Below are positions 57,065 through 64,000 of a DNA stretch of 64,000 nucleotides, in pieces. Position 1 is the stretch's first letter. Each line of letters begins with the position of its first letter. This stretch comes from Clostridium sp. UBA701 (GTDB taxonomy: Bacteria > Bacillota > Clostridia > Clostridiales > Clostridiaceae): contig DBMJ01000005.1 in NCBI GenBank assembly GCA_002298125.1, positions 1,955-65,954 on the forward strand. Direction: 5' to 3'. A model generated the notes under the pieces. The model searched no databases. It was not told the DNA's origin and saw nothing but the letters and a program-made list of their open reading frames with translations. The position numbers and the translations under genes are program-made.

Positions 57065-58180
57065 TTATTGAGACGCCTCCAGTTTTACGGATACTTGCTT
57101 TTCCTGACCAGAAGCGGTCTGCACCTTTAATGTAATTTGATTATTTACTCCTACGGTAAATATTTCTTCTTTTAGTTCTACCATAGTATTAATGGCCTTG
57201 CCGCTAGCTTCTAATATGGTGTCTCCCTTTGCTAGTCCAGCCTTTTGGGCAGGTCCATTTGTAAGCACCTCATTTATTAATATTCCTTTTTTTACTTGAA
57301 TGTTTTGATAACCATTCATTTCTTTGTCTATTCCCTTAATGCCTATTATAGGTGTAGTAAAGGTGCCCTTTCCCTTAATACTATTTACAACGGGTTTAAT
57401 TATGTTGATTGGTATTGCAAATCCCATGCCTTCTGCATTGGGCACCTTTATGGTATTAATACCTATTACTTCACCCTTTATATTAATCAGCGGTCCGCCA
57501 CTGTTACCATTGTTTATAGAAGCGTCTGTTTGAATAAGATCCTCCATGAATATATCTGTATCTACAACAGTTCTATTTAATGCACTTACTATTCCAGCTG
57601 TTACAGTTCGCTGAAAGCTCAGTCCCAGTGGATTTCCTATGGCTACAGCATCCTCTCCTACCAAGAGACCCTTTGAGTCTCCAAGTGGTGCTGCTACTAA
57701 ATTGTCAGCTTGTATTTTTATTACTGCTAAGTCCAGTGACTCATCAGCCCAAACAGTGGTTCCATTTACCTCTCTGCCATCTGCTAGTGATACAACTATG
57801 TTTTTAGTGTCCATACCTGCTACATGATTATTAGTTAATATTAGTCCACTGCTGTCTGCAATAATCCCAGAGCCCACACTTTTGACTTCTCTTCCTCTTA
57901 CACCAGAACCTTGAGTGGTGGTAGAGGTTATTCCTACCACTGCTGGCATTACACGATTAACTGCCGCACTGATAGCACCAGGTTCTCTGCTCTTTGCATT
58001 TTCATCATAGGCTAACACTGTATTCTTTTGATTAGTCTGTACTACACTAGTTTTACTGCTAAAACCAAAGAGCCCCAGCTGCTGTAGTGTTACAATAAGA
58101 ATACCACCGCACAATATTCCTATAAGTGCTGAAGCAAAGTAACCAAACATCAGCTTTTTTCTTGCCTTTCCTAAATTCAT
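57065..58180 (-). CDS. HtrA/DegP-like serine protease with PDZ domain
   Basis: This membrane-anchored quality-control protease has about 371 residues: a cytoplasmic tip, a helix (about 12-32), a linker, a trypsin-like domain with triad His119 (TNNHVAG), Asp150 (ESLDLAVIK) and Ser227 (GNSGGPL), and a C-terminal PDZ domain (about 275-370). It degrades misfolded exported proteins. The frame reaches an ATG at 58261, but AGGAGG with a spacer of 7 precedes the ATG at 58180, so that start is preferred; the longer form cannot be excluded. It is divergent from a two-component system, as htrB and cssRS are in Bacillus subtilis. Confidence 0.92.
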   Translation of the reverse strand: MNLGKARKKLMFGYFASALIGILCGGILIVTLQQLGLFGFSSKTSVVQTNQKNTVLAYDENAKSREPGAISAAVNRVMPAVVGITSTTTQGSGVRGREVKSVGSGIIADSSGLILTNNHVAGMDTKNIVVSLADGREVNGTTVWADESLDLAVIKIQADNLVAAPLGDSKGLLVGEDAVAIGNPLGLSFQRTVTAGIVSALNRTVVDTDIFMEDLIQTDASINNGNSGGPLINIKGEVIGINTIKVPNAEGMGFAIPINIIKPVVNSIKGKGTFTTPIIGIKGIDKEMNGYQNIQVKKGILINEVLTNGPAQKAGLAKGDTILEASGKAINTMVELKEEIFTVGVNNQITLKVQTASGQEKQVSVKLEASQ

Positions 58181-58290
58181 ATCCTCGCCTCCTAACAATA
58201 GCTCTTCTTTATTATAGCCATTTTTTATCTTGTCAAATAATCCATAGGTTTTTTCATTCATTTTTTCTATGTTTTAATAATAACGTTGCA

Positions 58291-58312
58291 ATGTGACAAA
58301 CATGTGACAAAA
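58291..58312. promoter_or_regulatory. Tandem 11-bp direct repeat between htrA-like and two-component genes
   Basis: ATGTGACAAAC (58291-58301) is followed at once by ATGTGACAAAA (58302-58312), a direct repeat with an 11-bp period. OmpR/PhoB-type regulators bind direct repeats of about one helical turn. The site lies between the HtrA-like gene and the response regulator gene, and GCAAT and ATTGC arms frame it. It is a candidate operator for the adjacent regulator. Confidence 0.6.
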
Positions 58313-58410
58313 TTGCTTACAAAGAGTAAAGAATTTTTCTTTTTCTTTTTCTATTTATTTGTGTTACTATACAGATATCAAGTTAAGGTTAATATAAGGC
58401 AGGTGTTAAA

Positions 58411-59088
58411 ATGAACAAGAAGATACTGCTTATAGATGATGAATTCAGAATGAGAAAACTCTTGGCAGATTATTTTAAGAGAGAAGGCTTTATGATATAT
58501 GAAGCTGAAAATGGTAAAAGAGCCCTGGAGCTTTTAAGCACTATGGCAGTGGATCTTATTGTGCTTGATATAATGATGCCGGAGATGGATGGCTTGGAGT
58601 TTTGTAAACTTGTTCGAAAGGATTCCAATGTACCAATTATTATTGTTACTGCAAAATCTGAGGAGGAGGATGAGCTTCTTGGCTTTGGACTTGGAGCGGA
58701 TGATTATGTTACAAAACCCTTTAGTCCAAAGATATTAATAGCTAAGGCTAAAGCATTGTTAAAGCGAACCTCAGAGCTTCCAGATAGCTCTTTGCTCATG
58801 ACCTATGGTGATCTAACCATAAATGAACTATCCCACTCAGTCTTTTGTGAGAAGGAAAAGCTATTGCTCACCCCAAAAGAGTATGATTTGCTGCTTTTCT
58901 TTGTACACAATTTGGGCATTGTATTATCTAGAGACAAGTTACTTGATAATGTGTGGGGTATGGATTACTTTGGGGATTTAAGAACCGTGGATACCCACGT
59001 AAAAAGATTAAGAGAAAAGCTAAAATCAGCCAGCAGATATATCTCTACTGTAAGAGGCTCTGGTTATAAGTTCGAGGTGATAGAATGA
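58411..59088 (+). CDS. OmpR-family response regulator, CssR-like context
   Basis: This 225-residue regulator has a receiver with acidic pocket DD at 8-10, acceptor Asp51 in DLIVLDIMMPEMDG, VTAKS and TKPFSP, and a winged-helix C-terminal domain with LTPKEYDLLLFFVHNLG and VDTHVKRLREKL. The ATG has AAGGCAGGTGT upstream. Its stop overlaps the kinase start by four bases (ATGA). The divergent HtrA-like gene makes a secretion or envelope stress system similar to CssRS a good guess, but the name is not assigned because that rests on context. Confidence 0.93.
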   Translation: MNKKILLIDDEFRMRKLLADYFKREGFMIYEAENGKRALELLSTMAVDLIVLDIMMPEMDGLEFCKLVRKDSNVPIIIVTAKSEEEDELLGFGLGADDYVTKPFSPKILIAKAKALLKRTSELPDSSLLMTYGDLTINELSHSVFCEKEKLLLTPKEYDLLLFFVHNLGIVLSRDKLLDNVWGMDYFGDLRTVDTHVKRLREKLKSASRYISTVRGSGYKFEVIE

Positions 59089-60590
59089 GAAAAAAAAGTA
59101 TTACCTTTAAACTATTTACTGTAACTACAGCTTTCCTTCTTGCCATAATCACTATAATACTGGTGCTTCAGAGCAGCTTTTTTGAGAAATTTTATATTTC
59201 AAGAAGAACAGAGCTCTTAAAAAGCACAGTGTATATTTTAAAAGATGCCTATACCTCAGAGAGTAACAGCTTAAAAAATACCATGGAAATAATGTATGAA
59301 TATGAAAACTCCTATAATTGCAAAGCAGCCATTATTACAGACAGTGGTACCCTAGCTCTAATGACGGATAATTTTGAACAACAAAGAGACCCAAGTAAGG
59401 TAGATGTGCTGCTAACAGTGGTACATCAATGGCAAAATGCACTAAAGGATAAACCCTTAGATAGCTTTGGAAAACAAAACAGAATATACAATGTAGAACA
59501 CCCTGTATATAGAACTCAAAGTCTTGCACTAGTTTCTCCTATTATTAGCAAAGATAAGATAGTAGGTTTAGCTGTAGTAGTATCTCCTCTACAGCCAGTA
59601 GGCGAAGCGGTAAAGGTTATGAGGGAATACTATGGGTATATATATATCTTTGCCATTCTCCTTGTAATACTCCTATCCATAATTTATTCACGAATGGTTA
59701 GTAAGCCTTTGATTCGTTTAAATGGAATTGCTGAAAGAATGGCTCACTTAGACTTTACAGTAAAGTCCGATATTAAAGGTGACGACGAAATAGGCAATCT
59801 CTCAAAAACCCTTAATTTTCTCTCAGAAAAGTTAGATAGCTCACTTTCTAAGCTCAAGGATGCTAATGAGCAGCTTCAAAAGGATCTTGATAAAGAAAAG
59901 CAGCTAGACCTTATGAGAAAAGAGTTTATTGCAGATGTGTCCCATGAGTTGAAAAGCCCTATCAGTCTTATAGAGGGTTATACTGAGGGGCTTCTAGATC
60001 ATGTAGCAGAAAATGAGGATAGAGATTTTTATCTAAATGTTATAAAGGATGAAGCTTATAAAATGGGGCTTTTAGTGTCTGATATGCTGGAGCTGTCAAG
60101 GCTTGAAAATAGCAGCTATGAGCTTAACATAGAATGCTTTGATATCCTTCCTCTCCTTGAAAAGGTTGTAAAAAAGCATAGGAGCTCTGCAGAGCAGCTA
60201 GGATTTTCTCTAGTATTTTCACCAGAAATACCCTGTGCTGTTGTTGAAGGAGATGCCTTTAGGCTGGAACAGGTTTTAACTAACTTTTTGACCAATGCAC
60301 TAAAATATTGCAGTACAGAAGGACAAATTACACTAAGTATTAATGAAGAAGAAGAGCTTTATAGAGTATGCGTAAAAAATACTGGCAATCCAATACCAAA
60401 AGAACATCTAGAAAAGATTTGGACTAAGTTCTACAAGGTGGATAAGTCTAGAAATAGAGAGCAGGGTGGTACTGGCCTGGGACTTGCTATTTGTAAGAAC
60501 ATCCTTCAGCTTCATAAAAGCTCCTACGGTGTAGAAAATATTGAAAATGGAGTAAGCTTCTATTTCACCTTAAAAAAATGTAATAAGTAA
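59085..60590 (+). CDS. Sensor histidine kinase, CssS-like context
   Basis: This 501-residue kinase has a membrane helix (about 9-30), an extracellular sensor domain (about 32-183), a second helix (about 185-205) and HAMP (about 205-260). A coiled coil leads to HisKA with ADVSHELKSPISLIEGY (phospho-His near 288), then the ATPase with LTNFLTNALKYC and GTGLGLAICKNI. The G1 box is KNTGNPIP rather than DNGxG, a variant seen in VanS-type kinases. It overlaps the response regulator by 4 bases. It probably senses misfolded protein or another envelope signal, given the divergent HtrA-like protease. Confidence 0.93.
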   Translation: MRKKSITFKLFTVTTAFLLAIITIILVLQSSFFEKFYISRRTELLKSTVYILKDAYTSESNSLKNTMEIMYEYENSYNCKAAIITDSGTLALMTDNFEQQRDPSKVDVLLTVVHQWQNALKDKPLDSFGKQNRIYNVEHPVYRTQSLALVSPIISKDKIVGLAVVVSPLQPVGEAVKVMREYYGYIYIFAILLVILLSIIYSRMVSKPLIRLNGIAERMAHLDFTVKSDIKGDDEIGNLSKTLNFLSEKLDSSLSKLKDANEQLQKDLDKEKQLDLMRKEFIADVSHELKSPISLIEGYTEGLLDHVAENEDRDFYLNVIKDEAYKMGLLVSDMLELSRLENSSYELNIECFDILPLLEKVVKKHRSSAEQLGFSLVFSPEIPCAVVEGDAFRLEQVLTNFLTNALKYCSTEGQITLSINEEEELYRVCVKNTGNPIPKEHLEKIWTKFYKVDKSRNREQGGTGLGLAICKNILQLHKSSYGVENIENGVSFYFTLKKCNK

Positions 60591-60591
60591 A

Positions 60592-60639
60592 AAAAGGACC
60601 TATCTAGAAAATAAGCTTGATTTTCTAGATAGGTCTTTT
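60592..60639. terminator. Terminator between the two-component and SDR genes
   Basis: GACCTATCTAGAAAAT pairs with ATTTTCTAGATAGGTC around AAGCTTG-type loop sequence, with A and T runs on the outside. It is a long stem in a convergent gap and can act in both directions. Confidence 0.88.
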
Positions 60640-60640
60640 G

Positions 60641-61378
60641 CTATAATAGACCTCCATCTACAGTTATTACCTGGGCATTTATATAGCTTGAATCATCACT
60701 GGCAAGGAAGGCTGCAAGCTTTGCAATCTCTTCCGGGTGTCCCATCCTGCCCAGAGGAATAGAAGCAATAATGTCACTCTTCTCCTCCTCATTAAAGCAA
60801 GCGTTCATATCTGTGTCCACCACTCCTGGTGCTATGGCATTAACTCTTATGCCGCATCCACCTAGTTCTTTTCCCAAAGCCTTGGTAAAGGAATTTACTG
60901 CTCCCTTTGCTGCAGAGTAGATGGTCTCACAGGAAGCCCCACAGCTTCCCCATATGGAAGAAATGTTTACTATGGAACCCTGCTTCTTAGAAATCATGAA
61001 CTTTGCTGCGGCGTGGCAGGTATTAATAACACCCTTCATGTTTGTAGAAAATACTTTATTCCATTGCTCCTCCTCCATGTCCATAAAAAGCCCTATGCTA
61101 CTTATTCCTGCATTGTTGATTAGCACCTCTAACCCACCAAATTGCTGAACCATGGAATCTATTAGGAAATTTGCAGTGCTGTAGTCCCCTACGTCCCCAG
61201 GCAGCAGTATTGCTTGACCGCCTTGTTTTCTGATGGCCTCATAGGTCTTTTCTGCCTCTTCTAAATTATTTTTATAGTTTAACCCCACTAAAGCACCCTG
61301 CTTTGCCATCTCTATGGCAATAGCTCTTCCTATTCCTCTTGAGGCTCCAGTTATCAATGCTCTTTTCCCATATAACAC
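60641..61378 (-). CDS. SDR-family reductase, YmfI/FabG-like
   Basis: This 245-residue short-chain dehydrogenase has the cofactor loop TGASRGIG (10-17), NNAG (88-91), the catalytic Ser141 (IVNISSIWG), Tyr154 and Lys158 (YSAAK). Residues 139-160 with SSIWG and GASCETIYSAAKGA match the pattern of YmfI, the EF-P 5-aminopentanone reductase of Bacillus, more than classical FabG. It starts at GTG with GGAGGTGATAAT upstream. No EF-P gene is in the window, so the YmfI assignment is tentative; FabG-like acyl carrier protein reduction is the alternative. Confidence 0.85.
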   Translation of the reverse strand: MLYGKRALITGASRGIGRAIAIEMAKQGALVGLNYKNNLEEAEKTYEAIRKQGGQAILLPGDVGDYSTANFLIDSMVQQFGGLEVLINNAGISSIGLFMDMEEEQWNKVFSTNMKGVINTCHAAAKFMISKKQGSIVNISSIWGSCGASCETIYSAAKGAVNSFTKALGKELGGCGIRVNAIAPGVVDTDMNACFNEEEKSDIIASIPLGRMGHPEEIAKLAAFLASDDSSYINAQVITVDGGLL

Positions 61379-61396
61379 ATTATCACCTCCAACACA

Positions 61397-61422
61397 AAAA
61401 ACCGAGATTATCTCTCGGTTTT
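61397..61422 (-). terminator. Terminator after the SPFH gene
   Basis: AAAACCGAGA pairs perfectly with TCTCGGTTTT around a 5-base loop, with a T-run on the minus strand beyond it. It lies between the SPFH stop and the SDR start. Confidence 0.85.
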
Positions 61423-61427
61423 AAATC

Positions 61428-62363
61428 TTACTTATCTTTCTTTAGCATCTCTGCAATGGCTGCTATGCTTCCTAATGAAGATATGGCTTCGTTTGGAAGG
61501 ATAAGCTTGTTTGCAGGGTTTTTAGCCATTTCCTGTAGAGCCTCTACCTGCTTTAGAGCTATAACAGTTGAATTTGTACCAGACTCTATAATAGATTTAT
61601 TAACTCTTGAAATTGCTTCTGCCTGAGCCTGTGCTATAATCTCAATGGCATTGGCCTTACCTTGGGCTTCAAGGAGCTGTGATTCCTTAAGACCTTCTGC
61701 TCTTCTAATGTTGGCTTCCTTTTCAGCCTCTGCCTGGAGAATCTTAGCCTGCTTTTCTCCTTCAGCTCTTGCTATCTCTCCCTGCTTCTGTCCTTCTGCC
61801 TGTAAAATGGTAGCTCTCTTATCTCTTTCTGCTCTCATCTGCTTTTCCATAGCCTGTTGGATTTCTGAAGGGGTAATTATATTTTTAATTTCTACAGATA
61901 AAATCTTTATACCGTAGGCATCTGTTACCTCGTCTACTACCTTTAACAGTTCGGAATTTATCATATCTCTACCTGATAGTACTTCATCTAAAGTCATGTT
62001 ACCAACTATGTTTCTCATATTAGTAATGGTCGAATACACAATACCTGACTTGTAATTTTCAATGTTGTAAACTGCATCTCTTGCATTCATAACCTTATAG
62101 AAAATTACATTGTCTATGGATATTTTTACGTTATCCTTTGTAATTACACTCTGTGGTTCTATGTCTAATATCTGCTGCTTCGTTGAGATTTTTCTTCTTA
62201 CAAAGTCCACAAAAGGAATTATAAAATGCCAGCCTGGCTCCAAGGAGGCCTTATATTGTCCAAACCTCTCCAATACAAATATATAACCGGTGTTGACAAT
62301 TTTAATAGAAGACAGTAACCCAATGAGTAAAATTACTAGAAGTGCTACAAATACATAATACAT
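61428..62363 (-). CDS. SPFH/Band 7 (stomatin-like) protein
   Basis: This 311-residue protein has an N-terminal membrane helix (about 2-20), an SPFH domain (about 20-180) with VFVLERFGQYKASLEPGWHF-type sequence, and an alanine/glutamate-rich coiled coil (RAEGEKQAKILQAEAEKEA, about 195-245). These proteins form oligomers on membrane microdomains, and stomatin-type members pair with NfeD. The start overlaps the NfeD stop (TAATG), showing tight coupling. It fits the paraslipin/QmcA group. The exact role is unknown. Confidence 0.92.
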   Translation of the reverse strand: MYYVFVALLVILLIGLLSSIKIVNTGYIFVLERFGQYKASLEPGWHFIIPFVDFVRRKISTKQQILDIEPQSVITKDNVKISIDNVIFYKVMNARDAVYNIENYKSGIVYSTITNMRNIVGNMTLDEVLSGRDMINSELLKVVDEVTDAYGIKILSVEIKNIITPSEIQQAMEKQMRAERDKRATILQAEGQKQGEIARAEGEKQAKILQAEAEKEANIRRAEGLKESQLLEAQGKANAIEIIAQAQAEAISRVNKSIIESGTNSTVIALKQVEALQEMAKNPANKLILPNEAISSLGSIAAIAEMLKKDK

Positions 62364-62806
62364 TATTTATTCTCCCCCAATCTTTTTATTAACAGCTTAT
62401 TGCCGTCAATTCCTACAATTTGAATTTTTTCACCTTTTCTTATGATGCCATCAACATTTTTAACAGTCCAGTATATTCCATCTACCTTGATAAGAGCTTT
62501 TTCATCCACATCCTCCATCAAGGTCATTATCCTGCCTATATAGCTTTCCTCCATGGTGGCAGTTTTCTTAACTGTTTTCTTAATAGTTTTCTTCACAATA
62601 GGATATCCTATTCCCATGAGTATAGTACTACTTAGCCCAAATAGCACTGCCTGAGTCAATGGACTTGCACCTGCAGCTAAAGCTATCATGGAAAGTACTG
62701 CTCCCATGGTAAACCACATGAACAAAAACGCACTTGTTGCTATATCCATAATCAAAGTTACCAGCGCAATAATAATCCACAACGCCAGCATGAAACTGTT
62801 ATCCAT
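62363..62806 (-). CDS. NfeD family membrane protein
   Basis: This 147-residue short-form NfeD has two or three helices (about 5-80) and a soluble OB-fold C-terminal domain (about 85-147, IGRIMTLMEDVDEKALIKVDG and KGEKIQIVGIDGNKLLIKRL). NfeD pairs with SPFH proteins, and here the two overlap. It lacks the ClpP-like protease part of the long form. The longest frame begins at 62845, but GGAGGGGGAAAT before the ATG at 62806 fixes the start. The upstream gap of about 320 bases should hold the promoter. Confidence 0.9.
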   Translation of the reverse strand: MDNSFMLALWIIIALVTLIMDIATSAFLFMWFTMGAVLSMIALAAGASPLTQAVLFGLSSTILMGIGYPIVKKTIKKTVKKTATMEESYIGRIMTLMEDVDEKALIKVDGIYWTVKNVDGIIRKGEKIQIVGIDGNKLLIKRLGENK

Positions 62807-63127
62807 ATTTCCCCCTCCCCTTCTTTTTATTTTATTATATATCACTCTGGCGAATAATAACAGTAGTTCTATTATTTAATAGGTTATGTTTCGCTACCAT
62901 CATTAATTCCTTGTAAAATCATAATATCATATTAAGTATAATTTTAAAAGTTTTAAATTAATTCAAAATATGGTATTAATTATTGTTTTATATGTATTTA
63001 AGCTTTTTCTACTTGTTTATCTTTAATTTTCTTCTCTTTTCATTTTTTATTCAGCCTTTTAAACATTAATGCTATAATTAAAGTAAACATCCTATATTAT
63101 GAGAACTAATGCAAAGGAAGTGTTATT
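62807..63127. other. Divergent intergenic region nfeD / nadE
   Basis: This 321-bp AT-rich gap holds promoters for the leftward NfeD-SPFH pair and rightward NAD synthase gene. A TATAAT at 63073-63078 could be the -10 box for the latter, without a good -35. I see no gene, RNA or repeat in it. Confidence 0.45.
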
Positions 63128-64000
63128 ATGAACTTTATCAGGGCTGCAGCAGCATGTCCAAAAATAAAAGTTGCTGAAGTAGAATACAACTTAGATAATA
63201 TAAAAACCTGTATAAAAAGAGCGAAAAATGAAAATGTGAAAATTCTGGTATTCCCAGAGCTTTCTCTTACCGCCTACACCTGCGGAGATCTTTTTTTGCA
63301 AGAGGACCTTATTACCGCAGTAAATGGCGCTCTCCAAAAGCTTTGCAGCTTTTCCAAGGGGGAAGATATGCTAATTATTGTAGGAGCACCACTAGAATAT
63401 AATACCAGTCTATATAACTGTGCCTTTGTAATATTTGAAGGAAACATTTTAGGAATAGTTCCAAAATCCTTTATTCCTAATTATTCTGAGTTCTACGAAA
63501 AGAGATGGTTTACAGAAGGGCTAGGCCTAACTAATGGCAGCTTAAATCTGCCCTTTCAAAAGAACATTCCTTTTGGTACCAATTTGCTTTTTAAAGATGG
63601 CGACCTAGTGGTGGGAGTTGAAATCTGTGAAGATTTGTGGGTAACAATTCCTCCTAGCAGCTATCTATCTCTTTTAGGAGCCAATGTTCTTGTAAATCTC
63701 TCTGCCTCCAACGAAATTGTAAGCAAGGCAGATTATAGAAGAGGACTTGTGGAATCTCAAAGTGCTCGCTGTATGAGCGCCTATGTCTATGCTTCCTCCG
63801 GAGTATATGAATCTAGTACCGACCTAGTATTTAGCGGACATCTTATCATAGGAGAAAACGGTGGTTTGCTTGCTGAAAATGAAAGATTTCAAAGGGAGAA
63901 TGAGGTGCTCACCGCCTTAATAGATATTCAAAAGCTAAAGCAGGAAAGAAAGAGAAATATTAGTTTTAGAGATAGCTTCACCAATCTTCCCTTTCAGCCG
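63128..64000 (+). CDS. nadE: Glutamine-dependent NAD(+) synthase, N-terminal part (cut by window end)
   Basis: The first 291 codons are present and the frame stays open to the window edge. They encode the nitrilase-type amidase domain that releases ammonia from glutamine: Glu44 (FPELSLTAY), Lys113 (VPKSFIPN) and Cys167 (GVEICEDLW) form the triad, and the YEKRWF segment (123-128) is typical of NadE. The synthetase domain, with its ATP-binding SGGxDS loop, would follow beyond the window. The ATG has AAGGAAGTG upstream. Such two-domain NadE enzymes are common in clostridia. A stand-alone nitrilase is the less likely alternative. Confidence 0.9.
   Translation, partial: MNFIRAAAACPKIKVAEVEYNLDNIKTCIKRAKNENVKILVFPELSLTAYTCGDLFLQEDLITAVNGALQKLCSFSKGEDMLIIVGAPLEYNTSLYNCAFVIFEGNILGIVPKSFIPNYSEFYEKRWFTEGLGLTNGSLNLPFQKNIPFGTNLLFKDGDLVVGVEICEDLWVTIPPSSYLSLLGANVLVNLSASNEIVSKADYRRGLVESQSARCMSAYVYASSGVYESSTDLVFSGHLIIGENGGLLAENERFQRENEVLTALIDIQKLKQERKRNISFRDSFTNLPFQP

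Noticed and set aside
57065..58261. Longer HtrA form starting at 58261
   Set aside because: The 58261 ATG lacks a ribosome binding site, while AGGAGG with a proper spacer precedes the ATG at 58180. The extra 27 residues look protein-like, so it was only set aside, not excluded.
1..64000. tRNA, rRNA, CRISPR array, prophage or insertion sequence
   Set aside because: No cloverleaf-like sequences, no regularly spaced repeats, no transposase or integrase motifs and no terminal inverted repeats were noticed on reading both strands. A dedicated scan could still find short RNA genes.

Overview
The window is low-GC DNA with strong AGGAGG-type ribosome binding sites, frequent GTG/TTG starts, an alpha/beta-type small acid-soluble spore protein, PdaB-like deacetylases, a valS T-box leader and a preQ1 riboswitch. 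Together these point to a spore-forming Clostridium-like member of the Clostridia. I see no tRNA, rRNA, CRISPR array, prophage or insertion sequence; it reads as ordinary chromosome. Most genes lie on the minus strand.

Region 1 (1-15300) holds two oligopeptide ABC transporter operons. The first (oppA-oppB-oppC-then oppD, running off the left edge) and the second (oppB-oppC-oppD-oppF-oppA) flank a diaminopimelate/lysine block: asd-dapA-dapB on the plus strand, a class I aminotransferase coupled to a corrinoid adenosyltransferase on the minus strand, and dapH on the plus strand. The DapH type and the aminotransferase suggest the N-acetyl branch of DAP synthesis.

Region 2 (15400-24600) holds a double OB-fold SSB-like protein, an unrecognised 167-residue protein, a PdaB-like deacetylase divergent from a SASP gene with a sigma-G-like promoter, a DUF4364 protein converging on a YVTN beta-propeller protein, a TSCPD protein, and valS-folC under a T-box leader with a strong promoter.

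Region 3 (24600-41600) has two giant proteins. One is a 1426-residue fusion of two 2-hydroxyacyl-CoA dehydratase activase ATPases with DUF2229 and HgdB-like parts. The other is a 2879-residue cyclic beta-1,2-glucan synthase-like protein (GT84 plus GH94). A membrane transglutaminase-like protein, recX and an M16 peptidase lie upstream of the second one.

Region 4 (41600-57000) carries queT behind a translational preQ1-I riboswitch, a Na/Pi cotransporter, a YgjP-type metallopeptidase, an L,D-transpeptidase, greA, a polysaccharide deacetylase, an alanine racemase-like gene, a two-component system with an unrecognised exported protein, a processive GT2 enzyme, a CPBP protease, a Cof-type HAD phosphatase and a MarR-MFS pair. 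Cell-envelope functions dominate.

Region 5 (57000-64000) has an HtrA-like protease divergent from an OmpR-type two-component system, an arrangement like CssRS/HtrB of Bacillus, with a tandem 11-bp direct repeat between them. It continues with an SDR reductase of YmfI type, an SPFH/NfeD pair, and the first 291 codons of a glutamine-dependent NAD synthase cut by the window end.

Starts were often moved from the longest open frame to an internal ATG/GTG/TTG with a well-spaced Shine-Dalgarno sequence; each entry says so where it matters. Functions are assigned from recognised motifs and general family knowledge without database searches.
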